From NCBI GenBank assembly GCA_015847255.1, contig JADLZK010009020.1, forward strand, positions 124,001 through 188,000: a DNA stretch of 64,000 nt, given 5' to 3'. Positions 11,780-23,440 of the stretch are shown here, in pieces. The stretch comes from Hyparrhenia diplandra (Eukaryota; Streptophyta; Magnoliopsida; Poales; Poaceae). Both the position numbers and the translations under genes were made by a program. Position 1 is the stretch's first letter, and the number at the start of each line of letters is the position of its first letter. Below the pieces are notes generated by a model. That model was given only the letters and a program-made list of their open reading frames with translations. It did not search any database and had not been told where the DNA came from.

Positions 11780-12177
11780 ACAGGGGGCATTTTACGTCAC
11801 CTTCCTCGGCGCGCTCTTGCTGGCAAGCTTCCCCGCCGACGTCGCCGCGGGAATGCTCATCGCGCTGCAGGGCCTGTGGTTCTACTAGACGGTGCTCACG
11901 CTGTACGGTCCCATGCTCCCGGACGGGTGCGAACGCAATGCGAAGGGCGACGAATGCAACGCCGAGGAGCACGCCGAGGAGCTGGCTAACTTCCAGCTGT
12001 TTGGTGCCCTGTTCCTCGCCTTCGTCTACGTGCTTGGGTGCTACGCCGTCGCCTGAGCCAGGTATGGGCACCTGGACTGGGTGGCGATGCATGGCAAGCA
12101 CGTCGCCGCCCTGGAGTACCGTGGCGTCAGCGGCGGAGGATGCGCAGAGGAGTGCGTTGTCTACTGGCGTCTGATGA
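11780..12177 (+). pseudogene. DUF716 (TMEM45-like) pseudogene, copy B
   Basis: The reading contains VTFLGALLLASFPADVAA, GMLIALQGLWFY, LTLYGPMLPDGCERNAKGD and FQLFGALFLAFVYVLGCYAVA, matching the DUF716 C-terminal half. It is broken by a TAG replacing the Gln codon after LWFY (about 11887), a short in-frame loss in the DCGSRAAEERAEQ segment, and a TGA after CYAVA (about 12055). The N-terminal half is absent. It is the direct-duplication partner of copy F (60935-61372), which lacks these stops. Confidence 0.85.
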
Positions 12178-12912
12178 GTGCATATCTGCAGCTCTGTTCT
12201 TGCGTCAGTATATTCACTATTCAGTGGCAAGTGCAGAACATGGTGATATGTTGTTGTTAGTGTTGTGTCAATTGTGAGCGAAGTTTGAAAGAACTTTACA
12301 AATCGTGAAGAGATTCAAATGACAAATGCTTCAGCGTTGGAGTCACTGCCCCCTTCTACTGACGTTCTAGCCTGTCCACTCATAGGACACATCTTTTTGG
12401 TGATTCACGATAAGATGTTTGATCGATACAGCTAGCTAGTGATCCGTACGATTGGAGAGCAGATATGTACACATCTTTTTTCTTGAAAAAAGCAGATATG
12501 TACACATCTATATGTTTGATCCATACATGCTCTCCAATCGTATCAGTAGATATGTGCTACAGTACTTCACTCAGACTGAAAACTGAAGATTACAGTGTCT
12601 TCCTTGACAACTGAAAATGACATGTCTTCCTTGGAACCCCTTGCAAGCTATTTTTGGGCCAACATTTTTCTGAAGTGTTTGTCTTCTAGGTTGTTGACCT
12701 GAACTTTATGGACCATAGTCTAATGAGCTGCCAATTTTTCTCTATTTCAGTTGTGAACATTTGAACTTGCAATGCAACACACATTAACAGTAGACTGGTG
12801 AAGGTTCCTCTCTGCTTGTCATGCTAGATTCTGTAAGCCTCGCAGATTTTCATTATGATGCCCAAAATTAAACACAAATTAATGACTGACAGTTCATGGG
12901 GCGCATTATTAA
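12178..12912. repeat. Module spacer downstream of DUF716-B
   Basis: Homologous to 290-702 plus 2867-3060, but without the LTR insertion, so it shows the uninterrupted spacer. It breaks off at 12913 where the Helitron begins and resumes at 16597. No gene is seen. Confidence 0.75.
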
Positions 12913-13605
12913 TCTTACTATTACTAATTGGAGGCTCCAACGGAGGCTCCACGTTAATTCTCACCAGACGCGCTAGAAAAAAAGATAAATGCTAGAAATT
13001 CTCACATTAATCAGAAGCATCTGGCCATTGATTTGGTAAACACTAATCATCATCACCGATAATAGCCATTGGATCTATTGTAGTATATTTAAAAAAATTA
13101 CCCACCACTGCCATTATGAAAATAACCTAAAGTAACCCCTAGGTTTATATATTAATTACCTGACTTTGCCATTATAAATCATAAAATTTGTCTTGATTAA
13201 TGGAAACTCACAACGTAACAGCTCAATTGAATAGAAAAACGTGATTATATCTCATCCAATCTCTCTCTCACGTGGTATTAGCAAAGCTCAGCCGCCACTC
13301 AAATATAGTCGTCGACTGACCACTTATAATAATGACCATTAGATCTTCTTGTGAAGGAAATTACCCACATTTGCCATTACTATAGGTGTAAAAGGAACGG
13401 ATGATAATAAATCTGTTATTTATGTTTTAATCGACATATATAGCAATCATGAAGGAAAAGGTAATTTCCCCCAAAAAAAAAAAAAAAAAAGAAGGAAAAG
13501 GTAATTAGACTATTTTTCCTGTCACGAGCCCGAAGGTATCATCGTCCCAGGATATCCATCTATTCATTCAACTGCGTGACGACGGAGGATAATTAGGGCA
13601 TTGCT

Positions 13606-13928
13606 TCAAGACGTATCTCGACGCAACACCGCCGGCGGCCGCCGGCCAGCTGACAAGTGATCGCCAGTCCGAGCAAGTACGGAGGAAGACAACACACAAC
13701 TCAGACACGTACATCTACATCGGCGTCCTTGCTCAGATCGACACCAATAGTGGTTGGTGCACCGTCTACGGGAGAATCGGCCTCCTGTGCACTCATCTCC
13801 AGGTAGACGCACTGCAACTTCATCATCGGATCGCTAACTTTAGCAGTGCAGCACACGTGCGTGTTGCCTCTACTTCCCGACGACAAAACTGCACTTGAGA
13901 TGTCTACAAGGCAGCCGGCGGTTACCAT
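13606..13928 (-). other. Possible captured gene fragment inside Helitron
   Basis: The minus-strand reading of about 75 codons (GCLVDISSAVLSSGSRGN, then CVYLEMSAQEADSPVDG) has coding-like composition unlike the AT-rich surroundings. A second reading overlaps it to 13606. I do not recognise the family. Helitrons often carry host exon fragments, which is the basis of this call. Confidence 0.3.
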
Positions 13929-15591
13929 CTAACAAAGGACAATGCTAAGGTACACTTTTTACTTGCTAGGAGGTAATATCTCAAATTAATTTGGGCCCTT
14001 GATTTTTAGAATTTTAATTTTATTAATTACTTAATTAATTTAGGAAAAGAAACAAACACATTGCCGCATCCCCTAATCACGGTGGCTTGGCACATACACA
14101 CGTTGATTATGTACGCTCCTGGCCTCCCTTCCTTTTACGTGGAGAATTTCAAAAACTTCATTTTCTTGCTATTAGTGTGGATCGGGCTGTGAAAAAAAAA
14201 GTATTTAACTTTTCTACTGTGCGTGCGCGCTAGATATGCGGCGGCGCTTCCATCCCCGCAGCCTGTCACATTGTGCCGCAGGTTTTTGGCAAACCCTAGC
14301 CTATGATCGATCTATATCTGCAACCTAGATCTGTTTCTTTGGAAGTAGCAAGTCGTTGTCCTTTTGTTGTCTGGTCTCGATTTCCTATTAATTTGATCTC
14401 AGGCGTACAGGTTTGCACCATCATCAGGAGCAGCATGTAGATTGGCAGAATATCCTGTATACATATATGGTTTTATGGATGAGCTAGCTGGATAGGTATG
14501 GCCACAACAACTGAAATCGGCGGCGTCCTTCTTCCCCGTAATAGAGGACTATTTGCAATGCGCCAATGCAGGAGGAGCAAGGTTGGTTTTCCTGTGCCGC
14601 GTCGATCCTCACTCTTCAGCACACGACGGAGACTCGGAGAGAGCACCAGTAAGTTGTGCACGCACCTACATATCTCTATAATCTATTCTATTGTCATTAG
14701 CATATTTTATATTATATAATACATGTGCATAAGATATATGCTGCTGCATGACGATCTTTCATGCATGCACCACTGGTCCTAGAACATTAGTGACAATTTC
14801 GGCATCCTATCCACTGCACGATCACACGACATGCATCCAGGCCAGAGTAGGCCAGAGTTGGTTCTCTCAGCATGCAAAAGACTCGAGAACAAATTAACCT
14901 CTAGCTATAATGTGACTGTGCTGACAGCTGCAAACACAAATTCATCATCAATTACATTTTTTACATATGCGCTCAAGCACCTGCTGATGATCCAAGGCAA
15001 ATATTCCCCACATGAGCATTACTTATATAATGGATTAGCATCAACATAAATTACTTAAGCAAATTTAAATAGCTTGAGATTTTAATCAAGTATTTACACC
15101 ATAACAAAGCAGCATATTAATTCTTCCATTATAATATGCACATGGTTGAGTATTGCTCTTCTAAAGCAAATTTTTGTGAATTCGTATCAGCCGGAGTGTC
15201 TGAATATGTCTTCGTGCATCAATCTTTAAAATATCTTTTATAACATATAAGTAAGTAAAAATGCACTAGATGAAACTGACGTTGTTGTTTATAGCATAGT
15301 GTGTCACGGGCATTGGTATTTGTGTCAAATAAATCATAAATTAATAATCAGAAGGTGCTATAAATAATATGATTACCAATTAAAATGGATCTCCAATTCA
15401 ACCACCTCACGTTGTTGTGGTTTTTATTAGCAGGAATATATATATGTATCCTTCCCTTAATTATTTATTTGAACACACATACAACTATATATGTTGATGT
15501 ATATATATATATGTTAAAAATGTGTATTTGTTCTCAATAGATACATTAGTCTTGGCCACACACAAATGCAAATATTTTTAAAGAAAAAAAC

Positions 15592-15738
15592 TACTTCCTC
15601 TATTTAAATTATAGTTTATTTTGACTTTTCTAGATCTATTTCTTTTTACTATGTATCTAGACATAGTAACCAGGTGCATAGCAAAAGCAATGTACCTACG
15701 AAAGTCAAAACAAACTATAATTTAAAACAGAGGGAGTA
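15592..15738. mobile_element. Stowaway-like MITE nested in Helitron
   Basis: Inverted ends TACTTCCTCTATTTAAATTA and (reverse complement) TACTCCCTCTGTTTTAAATT flank a 147-bp AT-rich core. The core (CTATGTATCTAGACATA, AGGTGCATAGCAAAA) matches the element at 28966-29117, so both are copies of one family. Confidence 0.75.
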
Positions 15739-16837
15739 TATCCTAACTTGATATATAAATATAATCAACTATTGGTCCCTCAATAGAAGTTAAAAACTCA
15801 TGTTTATTAACAGGGTTGGAGGAGGGACCAAATGTCGAGCTAAGGAAAAGCAAATTAGAAGGCCTATAAAAAAAGCACATTAGAAGGAAGAGCAAAAGAA
15901 TGTTAATGCCAATGCCAACATATAAAGTCCTTATATTGTCGGCACAATATTCTCTTAATTATTAGGGAGTATATAACCATCTTCTCTGCTTAGTGATTAA
16001 AAAAATGATCTTCGATGCAACGGCGAAGACAACCTTCAAATACTGAACCTACAATAATGTTGCCAAGATAAACTAGGTAATTTATTCTTCTGTAGTTAGT
16101 TTTCTGTTAAATACCACATATATATTGATCATATATATAAAAAGCTACAGCAGAGCACATCATGCCAACCCACAAAGTCTTATAAATCAAATGAATGATA
16201 TGGAAACATACATATGTTATCATCACCTTTTTAAGGGTAAAACAAACACGCAAATAGTTTCAATGATGATGATGCAAGAGAGATATGTAAGGCAGATATG
16301 GGTTAATCTCATTAGTTAAAATATATATTAATTGGATGGCAATAATTCTATTACTTAAGTATCACATGATTAAATATTTCAACTAAATGCATATTGAAGA
16401 TCCAAACACAGTATAAAGGGGAAAACAAAACTATGAATATGGATGGGAAAAAACCTTCAAATCAATATTTGATAGATTATCACAATTTAATATAAACTAT
16501 AGAATACCTATTATTGCTAATAACAAAACTATTGTTCTTATTAGTTAGTGCCTCAACATATTCTAACCCGTGCGAGAGCACAAGTTGGTGAACTAGTATC
16601 ATACAAATTGTTTGCTTCTCAACAATACCAACCATACAAATTTATATCAAAAGAAATAGGGAAAGGATAAGAGTTGCTCTTCTTGTTTAACAGTTCATGA
16701 TTCATCACCAATCCAGAAAAGAGGGGAAAAAAAGGGATGTCTAGGTTTGAAGAAACGGGTACAAAGGAGATAGGCAACACGGAACAAGCAGAGCAAGTAT
16801 CACATACATCTTATTCATCAGTATATATTATATACCC

Positions 16838-16982
16838 ATCAAGGGTGGGATGGTAGAGATGGACTTAGGCACTCTCCTAATCGCAGCCTTTGCTTCCTCC
16901 ACGACCTCCTTGCTGTCGAAACAATCATCGATTTCTCTTGTTTTGAGCACAACACATAATTGCAACAACTTCAACCTCAAAT
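16838..16982 (-). pseudogene. 3' exon or relic of NLR C-terminus, module 2
   Basis: The minus strand shows acceptor TTCTTATCAG before 16982, then a reading with VVEEAKAAIRRVPKSIST and a stop shortly after. It resembles the exon-2 tail of the NLRs and the relics at 3280-3466 and 21763-21915. The NLR2 side has donor ATTAAG then GTAAAC near 17090. It probably represents a spliced 3' UTR or duplicated terminal exon. Confidence 0.5.
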
Positions 16983-17097
16983 CTGATAAGAAAACAAGAA
17001 ACTAAAGATATTTAGATTCGAAGAAACAGGTAAAGGTGATAAGTGACAAGCTACAAGCAGAGGAAGCAGACTTGAATCTGTTTACCTTAATTGCCTT

Positions 17098-20000
17098 TCA
17101 TGCAGAACGTCTTACGGTAAGGGTGGGATGATTGGGGTGGACTTTAATAGCATGCCTCACCGCAGTCTCTGCTTCTTCCACCTCCCCCATGCTGGTGCCT
17201 TCACATGGTAATGAAACCGACAAATCCTGCAGTAGTGGCAAATTCCCCAGGCCAAAGTCGAAACCACTGTCTATTTCTCTCATCTCCCGCACTGGCAATT
17301 TCAACCAAAGTTTTGAGAGCCTCGGCATGGCTCCGTGATGGAACACCACTGGCCGTCGTCTGATATCCCGCAACTCGCAGCGTACCAGGCATGGGAATGT
17401 ACAAGCACCAATGGTGAATCTCCTTTGGTTCCCGGGATCCTTATGATGTACCTTCAACTCTAGAGAGTAGAGAGCAGGCAACCTTCCGAGAATCTCGAGA
17501 TCCTCCTGCTGCAGCACCCTCAAGTTGATGCGGAGGTAGGAGAGGTCAGCAAAGAGTGAGGGATCCACCTTCAACCAAGCTGGCAGCATAGAAAACCAGC
17601 AGTACCATAGGTCCAAACTACGGAGATGTTGTGGGGCAACGACGACCCAACCATCCAAGTTGTATTCACCATAAAAGATCTTGATTTGTAGACTCTGGAT
17701 TTTATGCAGCTTGTTTAGGCACTCCACCAGGGATTCAAGCAGGACACTGTCACATTGAGTTTTGCACAGAATTTTCAGCTTCTTCAGCTCAGATAGATGG
17801 CCTAGCTCTTGTACGATGTCTATGAAGTCATCTTGATGAATGCTTAAATGTGAAAGCTGTACAAGGCCTGTGAAGTTCCCAATCTCTTTCGGCACTCTTG
17901 TCCCATTATTTATGAGCAGGCACATCAATTGTTTTAGCCCAAAAATACTAGACGGCAAGCTTGGAATTTTATTCGAATACTGTTCTACATCTAACGCTTG
18001 TAGAAATTGAAGGTTTCCTATTTCTTCAGGGAGTTCACTAATCTTTGTACCTCTTAGTCCTAGCTAGGTACCTCAAATGAAGTAAATTCCCAAGGAGATT
18101 AAGCCTACAGCCTTGTGAAAGATCACATCCTTGTAAATCCAGTACACGCAAGACTTTGAAGCTCTCAAGTGTTGGTACATGATCAATAGCAGATGGAAAG
18201 ACAATAACTGACCTCACATGTTCTTTTTTCATTGTAGCCTCAGGATTACCATGACTAGCCATGCCATTTTGAAGGGATAACCTTCGGAGCTTTTCTAATG
18301 TAGATGAGTGAGCCATATTGTTCTGTATAGCAACAAAGTTTTCTTCACTTGATAAGGAACGGATAAGATCAAGCACCATATCATGTACACGACAAGATTC
18401 TACCATGCCTGTCCATTGGTTATGCCTGGGTTGGATCATGCTTCTATTTATGAGCTCATTAAAGTAACTCTCCCCCACTTCAAATAACCTCTTTTCTTGC
18501 ATTTGAGACTGGATAAAACCTTCAGCTATCCACAACCATATCAAACGATCTTTATCAATTTCATAATCTTCTGGGAACATACTTAAATATAACAAGCAAC
18601 TCCTTAGATGAGAGGGCATATCATAATAGCTGAGTGACAAAACCTTCCTCATATTCTCTGTGGTATTATCCTCCTCTAGTCCTGCACCAATAGAGTTGCA
18701 CACATCATACCACTCCAATTTGCTTCTTCCTTTAGTAACCAACAAACTAGCTATTGTAACAATAGCTAAGGGAACACCACCACATTTCTTTAGTATTCTA
18801 TTTGATACTTCTTCTAGCTGTTCATTAGGACATTTCTCTTTGTCTCCTTCGCCAAATATTCTATCATTCAGTAATATTCTAGAATTGTCAGGAGAAAGGG
18901 GCTTCATCTCATAAGCAGTGCCAATTTGCTCAGCAACAGTGAAAATACGAGTAGTTGTGATGATTCTCAAATCAGCACTATCATGGGGTAGTGCACATCT
19001 AATCACATTCCAATCTGTGATCTTCCATATGTCATCGATAACAATGAAGTACCTGCACGTATATAGAACAACAAAAAAAGGTCATGTCATCATCAGTCAT
19101 CACTAAGCAAAATGTGGAAAAAAAAATGTAATCAATTTTTTTCTTATATATGCGTTGTGCCATGCTCGATCAGTAACCGAGAAGACTAGTACAGAATGAT
19201 GGTTTAGTTAATAATCAGTCTTTATGCATGTATGATAATCCTTGAAGAAAATATGTACATGGCATTGCTCATGTCCTTTCTGGTGTAGCTGCTATCTGTT
19301 CGATGATCCTCTGACTGGCCATTGGAATGGTGAGTCTATCATGCGATCGAGTTAATGGCCGGCGGCCAAGGATTTCATTCAGCAGCTACGCTTACGTGAG
19401 CAAGCCCAATAGCCCAGACATGCAAGAAAATTAAATAGTAGTCCAACAGCCCAGAATACTAGACTAACCCTTAAATTCTTCTTTCTAAAATTTCTGAATC
19501 CTATTTTTAAAATCATTTTGATTTGATACCAGCTCACGTAGGCGTATTGCATACTGAGTGTATGACTACTGCTTTTATTAATTTCTGAGTGAAACAATGC
19601 AAATTCTTTCTATTGGGCTATTAATTATTTTCAGAGTCAACCCTCACCTCAACAAAGCCTGTTTTGTTCAAATAAAGCTAACTAGGCCGGTGTAACAAAA
19701 TTTCCACAAGTTTCACTCAAAATTCTTTTGTTGTGCGTATCCACACTAGATTGACAAAAGTTCGCACTTCATGGATCTCCGGTCGTACAAGATCAATACA
19801 TGGGAAGAGAAAAGAGGTCTAGAGTACCAGAGGCTAGAGAAAGAGGCAACATGGGTTGTCACTTGATAGCAGAACCCACTAAGACATAAAGTATGGCAAA
19901 TAAAGGAAATGAGATGCAGTTTGTCAATGTCATTATTAGGATAATTTGAATTCTAAAAAAACATATAAAATTGACAACTATTTTTGTGATGTGCTCATAC

Positions 20001-20791
20001 CTCTTCCCCTGAAGGAATTTTCTTAGTTCGTCGATAACATCAATACCTTCAGCATTCTTCTCGGCGAGTTTATAAAACATGTCCCTGAATAATCTATCAA
20101 TATCAGGAGTTTGAGACACCGATACAAAAGCTGAGCAGTCAAACTGTGCTCTAAGCTTTTCATACACAACATTAGCAAGAGTTGTCTTTCCTAAACCTCC
20201 AAATCCCACAATGGAAACTACCTTGTTTTGTTCCTTGGAAGCTTCATTTCCTTCAATCAGACTGATTACCTCGTCTCTTGACTCCTCAATGCCAACTAGC
20301 TCTGTCACCTTGTCATACCGAACCAATGCACGGGGATCAACTTTGACAGGCTTATCAACACTATAGTTAACCTCGTACCTGCACCGCCGATCATGCACCT
20401 CATTGACACGACTCTTGATGTCTCTTATGTCACTAGCAATCTTGCGGCGAATCTTGGGCTGCAGCAAGGAACCAAGGGTCTTGTCAATGAATTTCTTGAA
20501 GCCATGTTTTTTGTCCAGCTGATGGCCTTTGACTTGCACCATGAATGTATCGATATTGTCCTCTATGTCATAGGACAACTCTCTTACATCCTTGGCCCAA
20601 ATCTTGTCCCCACTTGGAAGCTGGTCAGGTGGAATCTTGGAGATATCCTCAAGGGCAGCCTTCATGCTCTTGAGCTCAGCTTGGAGGAACATGATCCCCC
20701 CTTTCACCTCCTTTTGCAGGTTGTACTCATCGGCAAGCAGCTCACCGAACTTGGGGAGGAGGCTTGGCAGTGCCCCAAGCACGACCTCCAT
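17098..20791 (-). pseudogene. NLR2: CC-NB-ARC-LRR immune receptor with one frameshift
   Basis: Exon 1 (20791-20001) starts MEVVLGALPSLLPKFGEL, encodes the coiled coil with VRELSYDIEDNID, then P-loop GFGGLGKTTLA and RNBS-A. The intron is 20000-19053. Exon 2 (19052-17098) encodes kinase-2 YFIVIDDIW, RNBS-B, GLPL-type CGGVPLAI, RNBS-D SMFPEDYEI, MHD-type RVHDMVLDL and LRRs ending VHPNHPTLTVRRSA. Four extra bases at about 18060-18067 (TAGCTAG block; absent in NLR1) shift the frame in the first LRR and give a stop at 18038-18040. The spliced reading is 601 codons and divides evenly by three, supporting the exon model. The rest of the LRR continues in another frame. The 4-bp duplication could be a transposon excision footprint or replication slippage. 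Confidence 0.85.
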
Positions 20792-21464
20792 TGGTCCTCT
20801 TGGCACAAGAGCAAAGGTTGCTGGTGGGTGTACTTGTTTGTGCGCAGTGAGCAGGGGCGCTTGTAGTGGAGTAGTGGTGCTCAAGGTAGCTTATAACAGC
20901 AACCTGGACAGGAGGTCTCCGGGATGGTGGTCGATCCATGTTACTCGCGTATGATGCAGCTGCCAGCATTGTAAAGAATCTGCATTTCCAGCCTGTGTGC
21001 ATGTTACAGCATGTGGAGGAGCTGGATTGAATCTGTTGTCTCACATTGTCAACGGAAGCAAGCACGCATGCACCACGCCCTGCATTATATTTCTCCCCAG
21101 GTCGGCTCACAAGAGCTAATAGAATAACAATCCAAGATATTGAGGATCAAATATAAATAGCTACTTAAGTAGAAATGATGAGATTAACTAGTACTGGCAG
21201 TACATAATCACCAACTTGTTGCATATACTACTAGTTGTCAGTCGGCGTGGCCGCCGGAGCTGGATCAAGCACGTGGAGCCCAAACTTAGTTCCCGTTGCC
21301 ATGACAGTTGAGAGGAATGCGAGGGCCGAAAATGGTAGATTTTTGGTGAACTTGTTGATCCCATAGCAAAGTTTGTGTTAAAGGTCACGTTTCTGTTCAG
21401 TTAGCGATCATCATCTCAGACAGATTTTTGTTATTGTCGGTTTTAGTACGTGTTCATATGTTCT
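20792..21464. other. NLR2 5' flank
   Basis: This 0.67-kb stretch lies upstream of NLR2. Beyond the first about 100 bases, which extend the NLR open frame without conservation, it shows no gene. The NLR2 promoter should be here, but no clear TATA box was seen. Confidence 0.4.
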
Positions 21465-21725
21465 TGTGTTAGATACTCAGTAGTAAGTGCAAAAGAATGG
21501 TGTGATATGTTGTTCTTAGTACGTGTTGTGTCAATGGTGAGAGATGTTTGAAATGAAACTTTGCAAATCAAGGAAGTTTCAAATGGAAAATGCTACCTGG
21601 ATCAAAAGTTTTTCCGCTTTGCTGATGCTTCATGACTTCATTCTACCTCAAGTCAGTGTCTCCATTCTGAAGAGAAGTAGGAAACAGACACGAAACTGCT
21701 GAAAGTTAAATAGATCAGAAATGTT
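21465..21725 (+). repeat. Orphan DUF716 3' flank
   Basis: Matches the sequence just after DUF716-E (37998-38235), including AGTAAGTGCAAAAGAATGGTG and GATCAAAAGTTTTTCCGC blocks, but no DUF716 coding sequence precedes it. It marks a module whose DUF716 gene was deleted. The homology stops at about 21725, where an inverted segment begins, and resumes at 24203. Confidence 0.7.
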
Positions 21726-21762
21726 TTTCCTTTCTTATCAGATTAGGGGTTGAAGTTGAACC

Positions 21763-21915
21763 ATGGACAGAGTCGGCCACGTCTGTTTTATGCCATGGCT
21801 CGCTGATCTTGAGTTGTTTGACGGCAAGAAGGTGGTGGAGGAAGCAAAGGCTGCGATTAGGAGAGTGCCTCTAAAGTCTATCCCTACCATCCCACCCTTG
21901 ACCTATATATACTGA
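21763..21915 (+). pseudogene. Inverted NLR C-terminal exon relic
   Basis: An open reading of 50 codons contains FMPWLADLELFDGKKVV then EEAKAAIRRVPLKSIPTIPP and ends at TGA 21913-21915. It resembles the end of NLR exon 2 and is preceded by acceptor-like CTTATCAG. It is the best-preserved copy of the 3' exon seen at 3280-3466 and 16838-16982. No NLR body accompanies it. Confidence 0.55.
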
Positions 21916-22912
21916 TGAATAAGATGCATGTGTTACTTGTTCTGCTTGTTCCTCGTCCTTTCTACCTGTTTCTTCAAAACTACACATCCCTTTTTTCTCT
22001 CTTTTCTAGATTGGTGATGAATCATGAACTGTTAAACAGGAAGCTGCAACTCTTCTCCTTTCCCTGTTTCTTCTGATGTAAATTTGTATGGTTGATATTG
22101 TTGAGAAGCAACCAATTTGTATGATACTAATAATGCGCTCCATGAACTGTCAGTCATTAATTTGTGTTTAATTTTGGGCATCATAATGAAAATCTGCGAG
22201 CCTCACAGAATCTACCATGACAGGCAGAGAGGAACCTTCACCAGTTTACTGTTATTGTGTATTGCATTGCAAGTTCAAATGTTCACTACTGAAATAGAGA
22301 AAAATTGGCAGCTCATCAGACTATGGTCCATAAAGTTCAGATCAACAACCTAGAAGACTTAACACTTGAGAAAAATGTTGGACCAAAAATAGCTTGCAAG
22401 GGGTTCCAAGGAAGACATGTCATTTTCAGTTGTCAAGGAAGACACTATAATCTTCAGTTTTCAGTCTGAGTGCACTAGTGTAGCACTTAAACTGTCGTGT
22501 CGTGAGTACATATCTACTGATACGATTGGAGAGCATGTATGGATCAAACATATGGATGTGTACTTATCTGCTCTCCAGTCCTATGGATCACTAGCTGTAT
22601 TGATCAAACATCTGATCGTGAATCACCAAAACAATTAATTGTCTTGTCTATTCATCAGTGAAGACAGGCTAGAACCTCAGTGGAAGGAGGCAGTGACTCC
22701 AACGCTGAAGCATCAGCAAAGGTGGCAAAACTTTTGATGCATCTAGTATTTTTCATTTGAATCTCTTCACGATTTGTAAAGTTTTTGCAAACTTCGCTCA
22801 CAATTGACACAACACTGACAACAACATATCACACCATGTTCTGCACTTGCTACTGAATACTGAATATACTGACGCAAAAACAGAGTTGCAGATATGTACC
22901 CATGAGACGCCA

Positions 22913-23440
22913 CTAGACAACGTACTCCTCTGCACATCCTCCGCCGCTGACGCCACGGCACTCCAGGTCCAGGGCGGCGACGTGCTAGCCATGCATCGCC
23001 ACTCAGTCCAGGTGTCCATATCTGGCCGTGGCGACCGCGTAGCACCCAAGCACATAGACGAAGGTGAGGAACACGGCCCCGAACAGCTGAAAGTTGGCCA
23101 GCTGCTCGGCGCGCTCCTCGGCGGCACGGCTGCCACAGTCGACTTGATCGCCCTTGGCGTTGCGTTCGCACCCGTCCGGGAGCATGGGGCCAAACAGCGT
23201 GAACGCCATCTGGTAGAACCACATCCCCTGCAGCATGATTAGCGTTCCCGCAGCGACGTCGATGGGGAAGCTCGCCGGCAGGAGCGCGCCCAGGACGCTG
23301 GTGAGGATGCAGAGGCCGATGAGGATGACGAGGAGATGGTGGTAGTAGCCCTCGAGACCTGCGTGGGTGGCCGAGTGGTAGGAGAAGAGGAGGAATTCAG
23401 ACGTGAACGCCATCGCCGCCACCAGGCACAGCTCGCCGTC
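22913..23440 (-). pseudogene. DUF716 (TMEM45-like) partial gene, copy C
   Basis: The minus-strand reading runs GELCLVAAMAFTSEFLLF, YHSATHAGLEGYYHHLLV, then two hydrophobic helices, LPDGCERNAKGDQVDCGS and a final helix LFGAVFLTFVYVLGCYAV. About 138 codons are open, ending at a premature TGA (23003-23005) where other copies have Leu or Trp. Homology continues to the original stop at about 22913. The N-terminal half of the family (roughly 130 residues) is missing. Upstream lies the 785-bp repeat and not coding exons. This is the longest uninterrupted DUF716 reading in the window, but it is unlikely to be functional. Confidence 0.85.

Larger units (their letters stand above)
10615..12300 (+). repeat. 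Segmental duplication copy 1 (partner 59727-61396)
   Basis: From AGCACTTGGATGTGAATACT onward this stretch matches 59727 onward, including a MITE-like block and a DUF716 remnant. With the NLR1/NLR5 5' flanks it shows that the NLR-to-DUF716 interval was duplicated in direct orientation about 49 kb apart, before the different insertions arrived in each copy. Confidence 0.85.
12913..16596 (+). mobile_element. Non-autonomous Helitron
   Basis: The insertion starts TCTTACTATTACTAAT after an A and ends CTAG before a T. About 12-20 bases upstream of the terminus is a short GC hairpin (CGTGCGAGAGCACA). The empty-site equivalent is seen in reverse complement at about 22120-22140 (ATTATTAGTATCATAC), showing A/T insertion without target duplication, as expected of Helitrons. 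The 3.68-kb interior has no Rep/helicase. It carries gene-like fragments around 13600-14720, a nested MITE and AT-rich filler. It splits the spacer between DUF716-B and NLR2. Confidence 0.75.

Noticed and set aside
14473..15049. Short readings in the right half of the Helitron
   Set aside because: Short, low similarity to anything recognisable, in AT-rich DNA.
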